Positions 45,112 to 53,536 of a stretch of 64,000 bases of DNA are shown piece after piece. Each line of letters opens with the position of its first letter. Position 1 is the stretch's first letter. The stretch is from Synechococcus sp. CBW1002 (GTDB lineage: Bacteria > Cyanobacteriota > Cyanobacteriia > PCC-6307 > Cyanobiaceae). The stretch is taken from positions 3,286,001 to 3,350,000 of the forward strand of contig NZ_CP060398.1 in assembly GCF_015840915.1 (NCBI RefSeq). The letters run 5' to 3'. The notes beneath the pieces are model-generated. The model searched no databases, had not been told where the DNA came from, and saw nothing but the letters and a program-made list of their open reading frames with translations. The translations under genes were made by a program, and so were the position numbers.

Positions 45112-46284
45112 ATGGCTCTGCAACCCGCCGCCGGCGCCCGGGACCGCCACCCGCGCGAGGTGGAGAGGAACCGCAGGCTGGTGGAGCTGCTGGCTGGTGT
45201 GTTCCGCCTCTGGGGGTATCAGGAGGTGGACCCCCCCACGATCGAGCGGATCGACACCCTCGAAGCCGGTGGCGCCATCGCCGCCAGCGAGATGGTTCGG
45301 CTTGCCTCCGACGATCCGCTGGCCCTGCGTCCTGAACTGACAGCCTCGATCGCCCGGGCCGCCAGCACGCGCCTGGCCGGCCGGCCACGGCCCCTGCGGC
45401 TGTGGGCCAGCGGCAACACCTTCCGCAGCGTGATCGCCGATGGCGGCGACCAGCGGATCAGCGAACAGGTGCAATGCGGCGTGGAGCTGCTGGGGGAGCC
45501 CTCCGCCGCGGCAGACACGGAACTGCTGCATCTGCTGCTCGCCGCAGCCGCCACCCTGGGATTGCAGCCCCACCACCAGCCCCGGTTGCTGGTGGGGCAC
45601 CACGGCATCCTCTCGGCCCTGCTGGCATCGATTCCTGTCGAGCTGGCTGGTGCGGTGCGACAGGCCCTCACCAGCTTCGATCCCCTCGCCCTTGACCAGC
45701 TAGCGCTGCTGGGAGGGCAGCGCAGCCAATTGCAGCAACTGATGCGGCTACGGGGAGAACCCACGGCGGTGCTGTACCAGCTCGAGCAATGGCTCGGGCC
45801 GATCGAGCCGCTCAACGAGCTCGCCCAGACCCTGGCCAGCGTTGCACCGATGGCGGCATCACTTGGAGTGGCCCTGCAACTCGATCCCACCTTTCAGCCT
45901 CACTTCGCCCTGTACGACGGCCTGGTGATCAAATTGGTCTGCCAGGCTGCAGACGCCCCCCGCGACATCGCCAGCGGGGGGCGCTACGACAAGCTCGTGG
46001 GGCGCTTCTGCAGCGATGCCGGCCAGGCGGCGGGGGTGGGTTTTGCCTTCGCGATCGATGCCATCCGTGACCTGCTGGGCAGCGCCGAGGGGCAGGCCGA
46101 GCCGCGTTGGCTGGTGAGCTGTCGCACCAGCGCTGGCCTGCCGAAGGCGTTGCAGCGGCTCCAACAACTGCACGTCGCCGAGGAAGCGGCGGAACTGGGC
46201 CCGAAATCCTGTGCCAGCCAGGCCGAGGCCGACACCATCGCCCGCGAGCGCGGCTGTCGTGGAGCCATCTGGCTGCCGGACTGA
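45112..46284 (+). CDS. hisZ: ATP phosphoribosyltransferase regulatory subunit HisZ
   Basis: HisZ is a catalytically dead paralogue of histidyl-tRNA synthetase that partners with the short HisG to start histidine synthesis. The 390-residue protein has class II synthetase-like motifs: ELLAGVFRLWGYQEVDPPTIE, RLASDDPLALRPELTASIAR (motif 2 remnant), and SGGRYDKLVGRF (motif 3-like). It lacks the anticodon-binding domain. The ATG at 45112 starts MALQPAAGARDRHP. Short HisG is expected elsewhere. It lies in an operon-like run with the phosphatase gene upstream. Confidence 0.92.
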   Translation: MALQPAAGARDRHPREVERNRRLVELLAGVFRLWGYQEVDPPTIERIDTLEAGGAIAASEMVRLASDDPLALRPELTASIARAASTRLAGRPRPLRLWASGNTFRSVIADGGDQRISEQVQCGVELLGEPSAAADTELLHLLLAAAATLGLQPHHQPRLLVGHHGILSALLASIPVELAGAVRQALTSFDPLALDQLALLGGQRSQLQQLMRLRGEPTAVLYQLEQWLGPIEPLNELAQTLASVAPMAASLGVALQLDPTFQPHFALYDGLVIKLVCQAADAPRDIASGGRYDKLVGRFCSDAGQAAGVGFAFAIDAIRDLLGSAEGQAEPRWLVSCRTSAGLPKALQRLQQLHVAEEAAELGPKSCASQAEADTIARERGCRGAIWLPD

Positions 46285-46358
46285 ATGCCCCGGAGTGGCC
46301 GGAAGCACAGAGGCCGAAAGCCAATCCTTAGGATCAGAGCCCACCGGTTCAACCCTGC

Positions 46359-46583
46359 ATGGCCCACACGATCGTCACCAATGTGTGCGAGGGCGTGGCC
46401 GACTGCGTCGATGCCTGCCCGGTGGCCTGCATTCATCCCGGCCAGGGGGCCAACAGCAAGGGCACGGGCTTTTTCTGGATCGACTTCGACACCTGCATTG
46501 ACTGCGGCATCTGTCTGCAGGTATGCCCCGTGGAGGGGGCCATCCTTCCGGAAGAGAAACCCGAGCTCCAGCGAGCAGGCTGA
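46359..46583 (+). CDS. Small iron-sulfur ferredoxin (two-cluster type)
   Basis: A 74-residue ferredoxin with two cluster motifs. NVCEGVADCVDACPVACIH is an irregular first set in which only some Cys fit the 4Fe-4S spacing. CIDCGICLQVCPVEGAIL is a canonical CxxCxxCxxxCP set. This arrangement matches the seven-iron or dicluster ferredoxins. It should serve as a low-potential electron carrier. It lies 74 nt downstream of hisZ. The start MAHTIVTNVCEG is standard. Confidence 0.9.
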   Translation: MAHTIVTNVCEGVADCVDACPVACIHPGQGANSKGTGFFWIDFDTCIDCGICLQVCPVEGAILPEEKPELQRAG

Positions 46584-46808
46584 GGCTGCGGGGATCCATA
46601 CGGCAGCGTGTCTCCCGCTTCCCAGGCACCTGACCCCCAACAAGAACAAGACGGTTGAGAGGCCGACTCGACCTTCTCGAGTTGTGGTGGCTTCAGTGAG
46701 GTTGTCCTGATGGCATCAAGCGACAAGTTCGGAGACCCCTCCCTCTGATGGCTTGAGCAGTTCACCACCAGGCCTCTACGGTCAGCAGCAGTGATCCAAA
46801 CCTGACCA

Positions 46809-48758
46809 ATGCCGGTGCTGGAAGAGACAGGCCAGATTCAGATCCATACAGAAAACATCTTCCCGATCATCAAGAAGGCCGTCTACAGCGGTCATGAGGT
46901 GTTTCTGCGGGAACTGGTGAGCAACGGCGTCGATGCCATCAGCAAGCGCCGCATGGCCGCCATGGGCGGCGATTGCAGTGAAGGTCCGGAAGGCGAGATC
47001 CAGATCCGCATCGATCGGGACGCCAAGACCCTCACGATCAGCGACAACGGCATCGGCATGACAGCCGATGAGGTGAAGCGCTACATCAACCAGGTGGCCT
47101 TCTCCAGCGCTGAAGACTTTCTCGAGAAATACAAGCAGGAAGACGACGCCATCATCGGCCACTTCGGCCTCGGCTTCTACTCCAGTTTCATGGTGGCCAG
47201 GCAGGTGGAGCTGGTCTCGCTCAGCGCCCGCGACGGCAGCGAGGCCGTGCGCTGGAGCTGCGATGGCTCGCCCAATTTCAGCCTCGAGAGCGCTGAGCGC
47301 AGCGAGCCGGGCACCGATGTGATCCTGCACCTGATGGAGGAGGAACTCGAATACATCGAGCCCTCCCGCATCCGCACCCTGATCACCACCTACTGCGACT
47401 TCCTGCCGGTGGCGGTGCAGCTCGAGGGTGAAACGGTGAACAAGCGGGAGGCGCCGTGGCGCAGAAGCCCCCGCGAGCTGAAGGATGACGACTATATCGA
47501 GCTGTATCGGTATCTCTACCCCTTCCAGGGTGACCCGCTGCTCTGGGTGCATCTCAACACCGATTACCCCTACAACCTCCAGGGAATTCTCTACTTCCCC
47601 CGCTCCAGCGGCCGGGCCGACTGGGAGAAGGGAGAGATCCGGCTCTACTGCAACCAGGTGTTTGTGAGCGACTCCATCAAGGAGGTGGTGCCGCGCTATC
47701 TGCTGCCCCTGCGCGGCGTGATCGATTCGCCGGATATTCCCCTGAACGTGAGCCGCTCGGCCCTGCAGACCGACCGACGGGTGCGCTCGATCGGCGGTTT
47801 CGTGGCCAAGAAGGTGGGCGACAGGCTCAAGCAGCTGCATCGCGACGAACCGAAGCGCTACGCCGAGATCTGGGAATCGCTGGCCCCCTTCATCAAGATC
47901 GGTGCCATGGAAGACGAGAAGTTCGCCGACCAGGTGGCTGATCTGGTGCTGTTCGGCACCACGGCTCCTGCGGCTGAATCGCCCTCCAGCGATACCGATG
48001 ACAACGCCGCTGCCGAAGCAACTGCCCTCGATCCCATCCCCACCGATGGGAAGACTTACACCACGCTCTCCGGCTATCGCAGCCGCCTCACTGCCGGCAA
48101 CGACAAACGCATCCTCTACTGCACCGATGAAGCCGGCCAGGCCGGGGCACTGGCCCTGTGGCGCAGCCAGGGCGCCGAGGTGCTGCTGGCGGACACCTTC
48201 ATCGACACCCAGTTCATCCCCTGGCTGGAACACCGCCACGAGGAGCTGAAATTCCAGCGGGTCGATGCCGAACTCGACGACAGCCTCAAGGAACAGGAGA
48301 GCGAGCTGGCCGATGCCGATGGCAAAGACGCCTCTGAGAAGTTGCGAGACCTGTTCCGCAGTGCCCTGAACGACGACAGGGTGACCATCCAGGTGCAGGC
48401 CCTCAAGGGCGACAGTGCCCCGGCCGCCCTGATCCTGTTGCCGGAACAGATGCGCCGTATCAACGACATGGGCGCCCTGATGGAGCAGCGCCTGCCGGGA
48501 TTGCCCGATCATCACGTGCTGGTGATCAACCGCCGTCACCGGCTTGTGGAGGGCCTGCTGAAGCTCTCCGCTGGCGCGGTTCTCACCTCGCCCGCCGCTG
48601 CGGCCAGCTCCCCCAGTCAGCAACTCTCCAGCGACCTGAGCCGCCATATCTATGAGCTGGCCCGATTGGCTGTGGGAGGTCTGGAGCCGAATCAGCTGGC
48701 GGGCTTCCAGCAGCGCAGCGGTGATCTGATGGGCCGGCTGATGGAACGGGGCCTCTGA
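46809..48758 (+). CDS. htpG: Molecular chaperone HtpG (Hsp90)
   Basis: A 649-residue Hsp90. The N-terminal ATPase (GHKL) has FLRELVSNGVDAISKRR, where the usual N-A-S-D is replaced by NGVDA as in cyanobacterial HtpG. It has ISDNGIGMTADEVKRYINQVAFSSAEDFL and IGHFGLGFYSSFMVA. The middle domain has FPRSSGRADWEKGEIRLYCNQVFV and DSPDIPLNVSRSALQTD. The C-terminal dimerisation domain is intact. HtpG supports heat, light and oxidative stress in cyanobacteria. A GC-rich hairpin follows as a terminator. The ATG at 46809 is clear. Confidence 0.95.
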   Translation: MPVLEETGQIQIHTENIFPIIKKAVYSGHEVFLRELVSNGVDAISKRRMAAMGGDCSEGPEGEIQIRIDRDAKTLTISDNGIGMTADEVKRYINQVAFSSAEDFLEKYKQEDDAIIGHFGLGFYSSFMVARQVELVSLSARDGSEAVRWSCDGSPNFSLESAERSEPGTDVILHLMEEELEYIEPSRIRTLITTYCDFLPVAVQLEGETVNKREAPWRRSPRELKDDDYIELYRYLYPFQGDPLLWVHLNTDYPYNLQGILYFPRSSGRADWEKGEIRLYCNQVFVSDSIKEVVPRYLLPLRGVIDSPDIPLNVSRSALQTDRRVRSIGGFVAKKVGDRLKQLHRDEPKRYAEIWESLAPFIKIGAMEDEKFADQVADLVLFGTTAPAAESPSSDTDDNAAAEATALDPIPTDGKTYTTLSGYRSRLTAGNDKRILYCTDEAGQAGALALWRSQGAEVLLADTFIDTQFIPWLEHRHEELKFQRVDAELDDSLKEQESELADADGKDASEKLRDLFRSALNDDRVTIQVQALKGDSAPAALILLPEQMRRINDMGALMEQRLPGLPDHHVLVINRRHRLVEGLLKLSAGAVLTSPAAAASSPSQQLSSDLSRHIYELARLAVGGLEPNQLAGFQQRSGDLMGRLMERGL

Positions 48759-48791
48759 AGCTGAATCCGGCCCTCCGGGCCAGCTTGAACC

Positions 48792-48820
48792 GGGGCCCCA
48801 ACCATGCCTGGGGCCCCTTT
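48792..48820 (+). terminator. Probable terminator after htpG
   Basis: A 9-bp perfect stem GGGGCCCCA/TGGGGCCCC with an 8-base loop, followed by TTT only. The stem is very GC-rich, but the short T tract makes it a weaker intrinsic terminator. It separates htpG from rpmB. Confidence 0.65.
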
Positions 48821-48832
48821 GGTAAGATCTTC

Positions 48833-48854
48833 GCTTGGGCGTTGATGCCCGAGC
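48833..48854 (+). promoter_or_regulatory. Hairpin in the rpmB leader
   Basis: GCTTGGGC and GCCCGAGC, separated by six bases, form an 8-bp stem (one G-U pair) ending 24 bases before the L28 start codon. It could be an r-protein leader element or a structural part of the 5' UTR. No known L28 leader motif was recognised. Confidence 0.35.
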
Positions 48855-48878
48855 GTTGTGTTGTTTCGGTAGAACGTC

Positions 48879-49115
48879 ATGTCCCGGGTTTGTCAGCTCA
48901 CCGGCAAGCGCGCCAACAACGGGATGGCCGTCAGCCACTCCCACGTGCGCACCAAGAAACTTCAGCAGGTGAACCTCCAGGAGCGACGCCTGTGGTGGGC
49001 CGAGGGCAAACGCTTCGTGAAGCTGCGGGTCTCCACCCGTGCCCTCAAGACCATTCAGAAGAAAGGCCTGGGTGCCTATGCCCGCGAACTGGGGGTCAAC
49101 CTGGCCAAAATCTGA
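48879..49115 (+). CDS. rpmB: 50S ribosomal protein L28
   Basis: A 78-residue basic protein starting [21 protein letters not shown], with [17 protein letters not shown] and [17 protein letters not shown], typical of bacterial L28. It forms part of the large ribosomal subunit near the E site. It stands 120 nt downstream of htpG behind a probable terminator, so it likely has its own promoter. The first Cys belongs to a conserved N-terminal segment, though the zinc set is incomplete. Confidence 0.96.
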   Translation: MSRVCQLTGKRANNGMAVSHSHVRTKKLQQVNLQERRLWWAEGKRFVKLRVSTRALKTIQKKGLGAYARELGVNLAKI

Positions 49116-49185
49116 AGAGCATCGGCTCCGGCCGCTCTGCTGGGGCAGCTGAGGCTGACGCCGCCATCAAGTTCTGAATCCTGCC

Positions 49186-49737
49186 ATGCATCGCCGACCC
49201 CTTCTTCAAGGCCTGGCCATGGCGGCTCTTGGCCTGCTTGGACATCCCAGGCAGGCTTTTGCAATGGGAGGCACACTTCCTTCGCTCGATACAGAGGCTC
49301 CGGCCTTTGATCTTGAGGGCGTCGTGGCTGGAGCCATCATCCACCGCAGTCTCACCGACTTCGCCGGCCGCTGGTTGGTGCTCTATTTCTATCCCAAGGA
49401 TTTCACCGGCGGTTGCACGCTCGAAGCTCGTGGCTTCCAGCGTGACCTGGCCGCCTTTGCTGCGCTGGATGCCAACGTGGTCGGCATCAGCGCCGATGAT
49501 CCCGAGGCCCACGCGTCCTTCTGCGACAGCGAAGGGCTGGCCTTCCCTCTGCTCTCTGATCCGGGTGGCACCGTGAGCCAACGCTACGGCTCCTGGATCC
49601 CCCCATTCTCACAACGGCATACCTTTCTGATCGATCCGGCCGGCATCCTGCGGCAGCGCTGGGTAGCGGTTCGCCCCACCCTGCACAGCCAGGAGGTGCT
49701 GGCCGCACTGCAAAGCATTCAGGGCAAACACCCCTAG
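49186..49737 (+). CDS. Exported peroxiredoxin, PrxQ/BCP-like
   Basis: A 183-residue thioredoxin-fold peroxidase. Residues 1-26 are a probable signal peptide with an N-terminal twin-arginine (HRRPLLQGLAMAALG), suggestive of Tat export. The active site is FYPKDFTGGCTLEARGFQRD with peroxidatic Cys77. The usual TPGC is TGGC, and the resolving Cys of PrxQ five residues later is Arg, so it may be a one-Cys or distal-Cys enzyme (another Cys is in SFCDSEGL). It would reduce peroxides outside the cytosol. It is followed after 24 nt by the metallophosphatase. Confidence 0.87.
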   Translation: MHRRPLLQGLAMAALGLLGHPRQAFAMGGTLPSLDTEAPAFDLEGVVAGAIIHRSLTDFAGRWLVLYFYPKDFTGGCTLEARGFQRDLAAFAALDANVVGISADDPEAHASFCDSEGLAFPLLSDPGGTVSQRYGSWIPPFSQRHTFLIDPAGILRQRWVAVRPTLHSQEVLAALQSIQGKHP

Positions 49738-49761
49738 GGTGTCGGCTGCGATATCCGCCCC

Positions 49762-50676
49762 ATGGCCCCGTTCCCCCGGAGTCTGCAAGGCCAGTTGCCT
49801 CGGCTGCGCCGCCGTCAGTTGCTCAGAATGTTGCCCTCTCTGGGCATCGCCATCGCAGCAGCGCCCTGGTTCATTCCCCGGTCTGGCCGGTCTGCAAGTC
49901 AGGGCCCGCCCACCAGATTGCGGGTTCTGGCGATCGCTGACAGCGGCAGCGGCAACGCCAATCAACAGGCCGTGGCCGATCGCATGGCCGCATTGCATCG
50001 CCGAGAGCCAGTCAATCTGGTGCTGATGGGCGGAGACAACATCTATCCAGACGGCAACATCAAGCTGGTGCAGTCCACCTTTGAGCGTCCCTACCGGGCC
50101 CTGCTTCAGGCGGGGGTGCCCTTTCATGCGGTGCTGGGCAATCACGACATCCGCACCGCGAACGGCACTCCGCAGCTCCACTACAAACCCTTCGGCATGG
50201 CAGGACGGTGGTACAGCCTGCGACGAGGGCCGGTGGAGTTTTTTCTGCTCGACACCAATGGCAACGCCGACTGGAACCGACAGTTACCGTGGCTTCAGAG
50301 TGCCCTGAGCGCTTCCAAGGCCCCCTGGAAGGTGGTGGTAGGCCACCATCCGATTTACTCATCGGGTCATTACGGCGACCAGCCGCACCTGATCCATCGA
50401 CTCACACCACTGTTCAAACGACACGGCGTGCAGCTGTACATCAACGGCCACGAGCACAACTACGAGCGCACAAAGCCGATTGATGGCATCACTTACCTCA
50501 CGGTGGGCGGTGCTGGGGCCTGGCTTCGACCGGTCAAGGCCAACGCCCGCAGCGCCCGGGCCGCCAGTGTCTACAGCTTCGCTGAACTCGATTTCACTCC
50601 CACCCAACTTGAGCTGCGGGCCTGGGACAGCAAGGGACAGCGTATCGATCAGGTGCAACTGACGGCGCGACCCTGA
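49762..50676 (+). CDS. Exported metallophosphatase (purple acid phosphatase-like)
   Basis: This 304-residue calcineurin-like phosphoesterase has metal motifs in LRVLAIADSGSG, VNLVLMGGDNIYPDG, FHAVLGNHDIR, VVVGHHPIYSSGHYG and LYINGHEHNYERT, the D-x(n)-GDN-x(n)-GNHD/E-x(n)-H-x(n)-GHxH pattern of purple acid phosphatases. Residues 18-40 form an Arg-rich signal (LRRRQLLRMLPSLGIAIAAAP) that may be a Tat signal. It probably acts on phosphoesters outside the cell, a role that would fit phosphate-poor water. The substrate is unknown. It follows the peroxiredoxin by 24 nt in the same orientation. Confidence 0.87.
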   Translation: MAPFPRSLQGQLPRLRRRQLLRMLPSLGIAIAAAPWFIPRSGRSASQGPPTRLRVLAIADSGSGNANQQAVADRMAALHRREPVNLVLMGGDNIYPDGNIKLVQSTFERPYRALLQAGVPFHAVLGNHDIRTANGTPQLHYKPFGMAGRWYSLRRGPVEFFLLDTNGNADWNRQLPWLQSALSASKAPWKVVVGHHPIYSSGHYGDQPHLIHRLTPLFKRHGVQLYINGHEHNYERTKPIDGITYLTVGGAGAWLRPVKANARSARAASVYSFAELDFTPTQLELRAWDSKGQRIDQVQLTARP

Positions 50677-50868
50677 GCACGAGCCCGCGTTGTCAGCTCA
50701 CAATCCTCAGCCCACAATCCAGGTGCACGACTTTCAGCGGTATAGCTGCCTGGTGCATGGTCTCCAGCGGCATGCTGTCCGGCGGTCCTGCATGAAACAG
50801 CCTGGCAACCAGAACCGCACGGCCTGATCTGTCGCCATGCTGATTTTTCTCCATCCTGATCCGTCTCC

Positions 50869-51282
50869 ATGACGACTCTCACGCTTCCGAGACTGGTCGG
50901 GTCAAGCCTTGCCCTGGGATTGATGCCGCTGTTGCCGGGCTCGGCCATAGCCAGGTCTCTGAAAGGGCCGATTCCCCTGACCGAGGCGGCACCCCTGCGT
51001 GTGGAGCTGCGTGAACAAGCCCACTATCGCTGCCGCGGCGGCGGAGAGGTGAGAGCCAGCTATTACAGCCTCAACGACGACAGCCTTGCCTTTGTCCGCC
51101 TGATTTTGCCTGGGGGGAGCCGGCAGACCCTGCCCAACATCGTCTCCGGGTCGGGTGCCCGCTACAGCGACGACGCCTCAATGGTGTGGTGGGTCAAGGG
51201 CGATGGAGCCTTCGCACAGACCCGAGGATCCGATGGCAGCTGGGAGACCAGCCTTGAGGATTGCAGGCTGAAACGCCCCTGA
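50869..51282 (+). CDS. Exported MliC-like protein
   Basis: A 137-residue protein with a signal peptide (MTTLTLPRLVGSSLALGLMP) and a mature domain. The pattern is YRCRGGGEVRASYY, then VRLILPGGSRQTLPNIVSGSGARYSD and MVWWVKGDGAF, closing with a second Cys (LEDCRLKRP). These match MliC-type membrane-bound inhibitors of c-type lysozyme, with the SGSGARY motif. No lipobox is seen, so it would be soluble in the periplasm. It may inhibit an external or endogenous muramidase. The gene is preceded by about 190 nt without features. Confidence 0.75.
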   Translation: MTTLTLPRLVGSSLALGLMPLLPGSAIARSLKGPIPLTEAAPLRVELREQAHYRCRGGGEVRASYYSLNDDSLAFVRLILPGGSRQTLPNIVSGSGARYSDDASMVWWVKGDGAFAQTRGSDGSWETSLEDCRLKRP

Positions 51283-51318
51283 CAATCCGCTCGTGTCAGC
51301 AGCCATGCCACTCGCGAT

Positions 51319-52359
51319 TCAGTGGAGGGCCTCGACCAGGAGCTGCTGGTGAACAGCTGCGTCAGCGCGCTGAGCTTCGATGCGCTCGCGCTCCATCGGC
51401 ACATCCAGCACGGCGCGCCAGGAGGCGAGAAGGGCAGCAGAGTCGGGCAGATCAGCCAGATCCTGACAAGGACAACCGATCGCCGCTGCGGCAACGGCCA
51501 CCTTGGGGTCATAGCTGAGAGCCGCACAGGGAGCTCCGGACAGGGCCGCCAGGATCAGTCCATGCAGGCGCATGGCAATCACCAGACCGGCCTGGGCGAA
51601 CACGGCCATCGCCTCCTCTGGACAGTGCACCGTCAGCTCGCGGCTGCGCTCCAGCAAGGCTGGCGGCACCAATCCTTCAGCCTCAAGACGGGCCAGCAGG
51701 CCCTGGTCCTGGTGCCGGTGAAACGGCATCCACAGCACGGTGCGATCGGCCGAGAGGGCCAGGGCCGCGGCTGCCTCGAGGTAGGGCCGCCAGGCCTCGC
51801 CCCGCAGCTGCACCACTGGTCGCCAGCAGAGCACGATCGGCCGCTCCTGCGGAGACGCAGAAGGAGCTGTGACCGCCAGGCCCCAGACCGGGTCGCTGCC
51901 CACCAGACCCTTGGCACCCAAGCGTCTGGCCAGGCTGGCGGAGTCCGGGTCTCGCCAGCTGATCGCCGTGGCCCTGGGCAGGACCAACCCCACCAGGGCG
52001 CGACTGCAACGGCGGCGCAGGGGTCCGAGGCCCTGACCCCAGAGGATCACCGGTTTCCCCTGCCAGCGGGCCTTGAGGATCAGAGCGGCGTAATACAGAA
52101 GGCTGCGAAAGCTGGTGGAGTCCTGCAGCAGGCTGCCGCCGCCGAACACCAGGGCATCGCAGCGATCCAAGGCCCGCAGCACCCCCGCCACCCCCCGGCG
52201 CTGCACCGTCTTCACACCGAATCGGTGCTGAACCTCGGCTTCGTCGTGGGCGGTGACCAGGGCGCTCCAACCCGAGGGAAGCTGGGCCAGCAGGGCCTGA
52301 AGCAGGGCGTCGTCGCCGAGGTTGTGCTCGCCGTAATAACCGCAGAGCAGGGCCTGCAT
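51319..52359 (-). CDS. csaB: Polysaccharide pyruvyl transferase, CsaB-like
   Basis: A 346-residue GT-B-like enzyme of the polysaccharide pyruvyl transferase family. It starts MQALLCGYYGEHNLGDDALL, with the typical GYYGxxNxGDD motif. It has ALVFGGGSLLQDSTSFRSLLYYAALI, VILWGQGLGPL and AMRLHGLILAALSGAPCAALSYDPKV (the RLH...A motif). CsaB attaches pyruvate to cell-wall-associated polysaccharide, which anchors SLH-domain surface proteins. The ATG at 52359 is preferred to one 30 bases upstream. It diverges from DUF2499. Confidence 0.88.
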   Translation of the reverse strand: MQALLCGYYGEHNLGDDALLQALLAQLPSGWSALVTAHDEAEVQHRFGVKTVQRRGVAGVLRALDRCDALVFGGGSLLQDSTSFRSLLYYAALILKARWQGKPVILWGQGLGPLRRRCSRALVGLVLPRATAISWRDPDSASLARRLGAKGLVGSDPVWGLAVTAPSASPQERPIVLCWRPVVQLRGEAWRPYLEAAAALALSADRTVLWMPFHRHQDQGLLARLEAEGLVPPALLERSRELTVHCPEEAMAVFAQAGLVIAMRLHGLILAALSGAPCAALSYDPKVAVAAAAIGCPCQDLADLPDSAALLASWRAVLDVPMERERIEAQRADAAVHQQLLVEALH

Positions 52360-52415
52360 GGAACACGCACCCGGGCAGGCTCCGTACATTACGGATCACC
52401 GCGGGCTCCCTTGCC

Positions 52416-52781
52416 ATGCATGCCCTGTCCCTGCCCACCTGGTGGATCCACATCACCTCGGTGCTGGAGTGGATGGCGGCGATCGTGGCGGTGGTGGTCT
52501 GGGGACGTCGCCGCCAGGAGGGGGGCTGGCGCTGGCTGGCACTGGCGATGCTGCCGGCCCTGGTGAGCGCCATGGCGGCCTGCACCTGGCACCTGTTCGA
52601 CAACACCCCGGCCCTGGATGGGCTGGTGGTCTTTCAGGCGGGATGCACCGCCCTCGGTAATTCCGCCCTGGCGCTGGCGGCCTGGAATCTCTGGCGCCAC
52701 CAGCCCCTGCCGGCCAGTGCCGCCGACGTCTCACCCCCCGGAACCGTCATCAGCCCCACCCTGCCGACCAGCCAGCCATGA
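52416..52781 (+). CDS. DUF2499 membrane protein
   Basis: A 121-residue protein with three membrane helices. It reads MHALSLPTWWIHITSVLEWM, then IVAVVVWGRRR and LALAMLPALVSAMAACTWHLF. The LPTWWIHISSVxEW start and the WHxFxN pattern are characteristic of DUF2499, found in cyanobacteria and plastids. Function is unknown. It overlaps DUF3593 by four bases (ATGA), and the two are commonly paired. It sits two genes upstream of psaK, but no experimental tie to photosystem I is claimed. Confidence 0.87.
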   Translation: MHALSLPTWWIHITSVLEWMAAIVAVVVWGRRRQEGGWRWLALAMLPALVSAMAACTWHLFDNTPALDGLVVFQAGCTALGNSALALAAWNLWRHQPLPASAADVSPPGTVISPTLPTSQP

Positions 52782-53113
52782 GCGTTCTGACCCTGCTGGC
52801 CCAGATCGATCCGGCACCCCTGTTCGTGCTCTCCCTGCTGCCCTATCTGGCCTTTCTCTGGTGGGCGTCAAGGATCCGTGGATTCCCGCGCCTGGCCCTG
52901 CGCGGCTTCCAGGCCACGCTTCTGTTCGTGGCGATCACGATCGTGGCGGCGGTGATCGCCCAGGTGCGCTTCGGCGACCAGCTCGCCAACGTCGACCTGC
53001 TCCACGGCGGGGCTGAGAGCTTCCTCACGATCAGCAACCTGCTGGTGCTGCTGGGCTTCGCCGGCGTGGGCAGCGTCCGCCAAGGCAGCGCCGGCGGCAT
53101 GAACAAGTCTTAA
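52778..53113 (+). CDS. DUF3593 membrane protein
   Basis: A 111-residue protein with about three hydrophobic segments: APLFVLSLLPYLAFLWWA, FQATLLFVAITIVAAVIA and FLTISNLLVLLGFAG. The LPYLAFLWW start and LHGGAESFLTISNLL are typical of DUF3593, which is found in cyanobacteria and plastids. It starts inside the DUF2499 stop (ATGA). Function is unknown, but co-occurrence suggests a small membrane complex. It ends 55 nt before psaK. Confidence 0.87.
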   Translation: MSVLTLLAQIDPAPLFVLSLLPYLAFLWWASRIRGFPRLALRGFQATLLFVAITIVAAVIAQVRFGDQLANVDLLHGGAESFLTISNLLVLLGFAGVGSVRQGSAGGMNKS

Positions 53114-53168
53114 GGGGAATCGGCTGAAGGCCGCGCTGCCCGGAAGATGGGTCGTCGGCTTTTGCTTC

Positions 53169-53426
53169 ATGATCGCTCCGCTTCTGGCTCTGGCCCCTGC
53201 CTCTATCTCCTGGTCCCCGAAAGTGGCCCTGGTGATGATCGTCTGCAACGTGATCGCCATCGCGATCGGCAAGGCCACCATCCAACAGCCCAATGTGGGC
53301 GCCCAACTGCCCAACTCCGCCATGTTCGGCGGCATGAGCCATGCCTCCCTGCTGGCCACCACCAGCCTGGGTCACATCTTCGGCATCGGCGCCATCCTCG
53401 GATTGGCCTCCCGCGGCGTGGTCTGA
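53169..53426 (+). CDS. psaK: Photosystem I subunit PsaK
   Basis: An 85-residue two-helix PSI subunit located at the antenna periphery, where it helps bind light-harvesting proteins. It reads SWSPKVALVMIVCNVIAIAIG and then GMSHASLLATTSLGHIFGIGAILGL, with the conserved LP...FGG...S.A..LAT.S.GH pattern. The N-terminal ALAPAS segment precedes the first helix. A double hairpin with a T tract follows. The ATG at 53169 is the only reasonable start. Confidence 0.94.
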   Translation: MIAPLLALAPASISWSPKVALVMIVCNVIAIAIGKATIQQPNVGAQLPNSAMFGGMSHASLLATTSLGHIFGIGAILGLASRGVV

Positions 53427-53443
53427 ACCCGCCGATTGAGATC

Positions 53444-53491
53444 GCAGGCCAGAGACCTGGCCTGCCTGCGGTCCCAAGGGACCGCATTTTT
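53444..53491 (+). terminator. Tandem-hairpin terminator of psaK
   Basis: Two hairpins follow psaK. The first is GCAGGCCAG/CTGGCCTGC with a 4-base loop (53444-53465). The second is TGCGGTCCC/GGGACCGCA with a 2-base loop (53467-53486), followed by five T residues. The second is a classic intrinsic terminator. The first probably stabilises the mRNA end. Confidence 0.85.
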
Positions 53492-53536
53492 GATGGGAAC
53501 CAGACCGAGACGGAATCCAGCCAGACGTCGACGTCG

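Noticed and set aside
46584..46808. Possible heat-shock operator (CIRCE) before htpG
   Set aside because: No TTAGCACTC-N9-GAGTGCTAA-like inverted repeat was seen in this stretch, and other repeats there are weak.
46782..48944. Minus-strand frame of 720 codons over htpG
   Set aside because: htpG has all Hsp90 motifs on the plus strand, and the minus product is a composition artefact of GC-rich codons.
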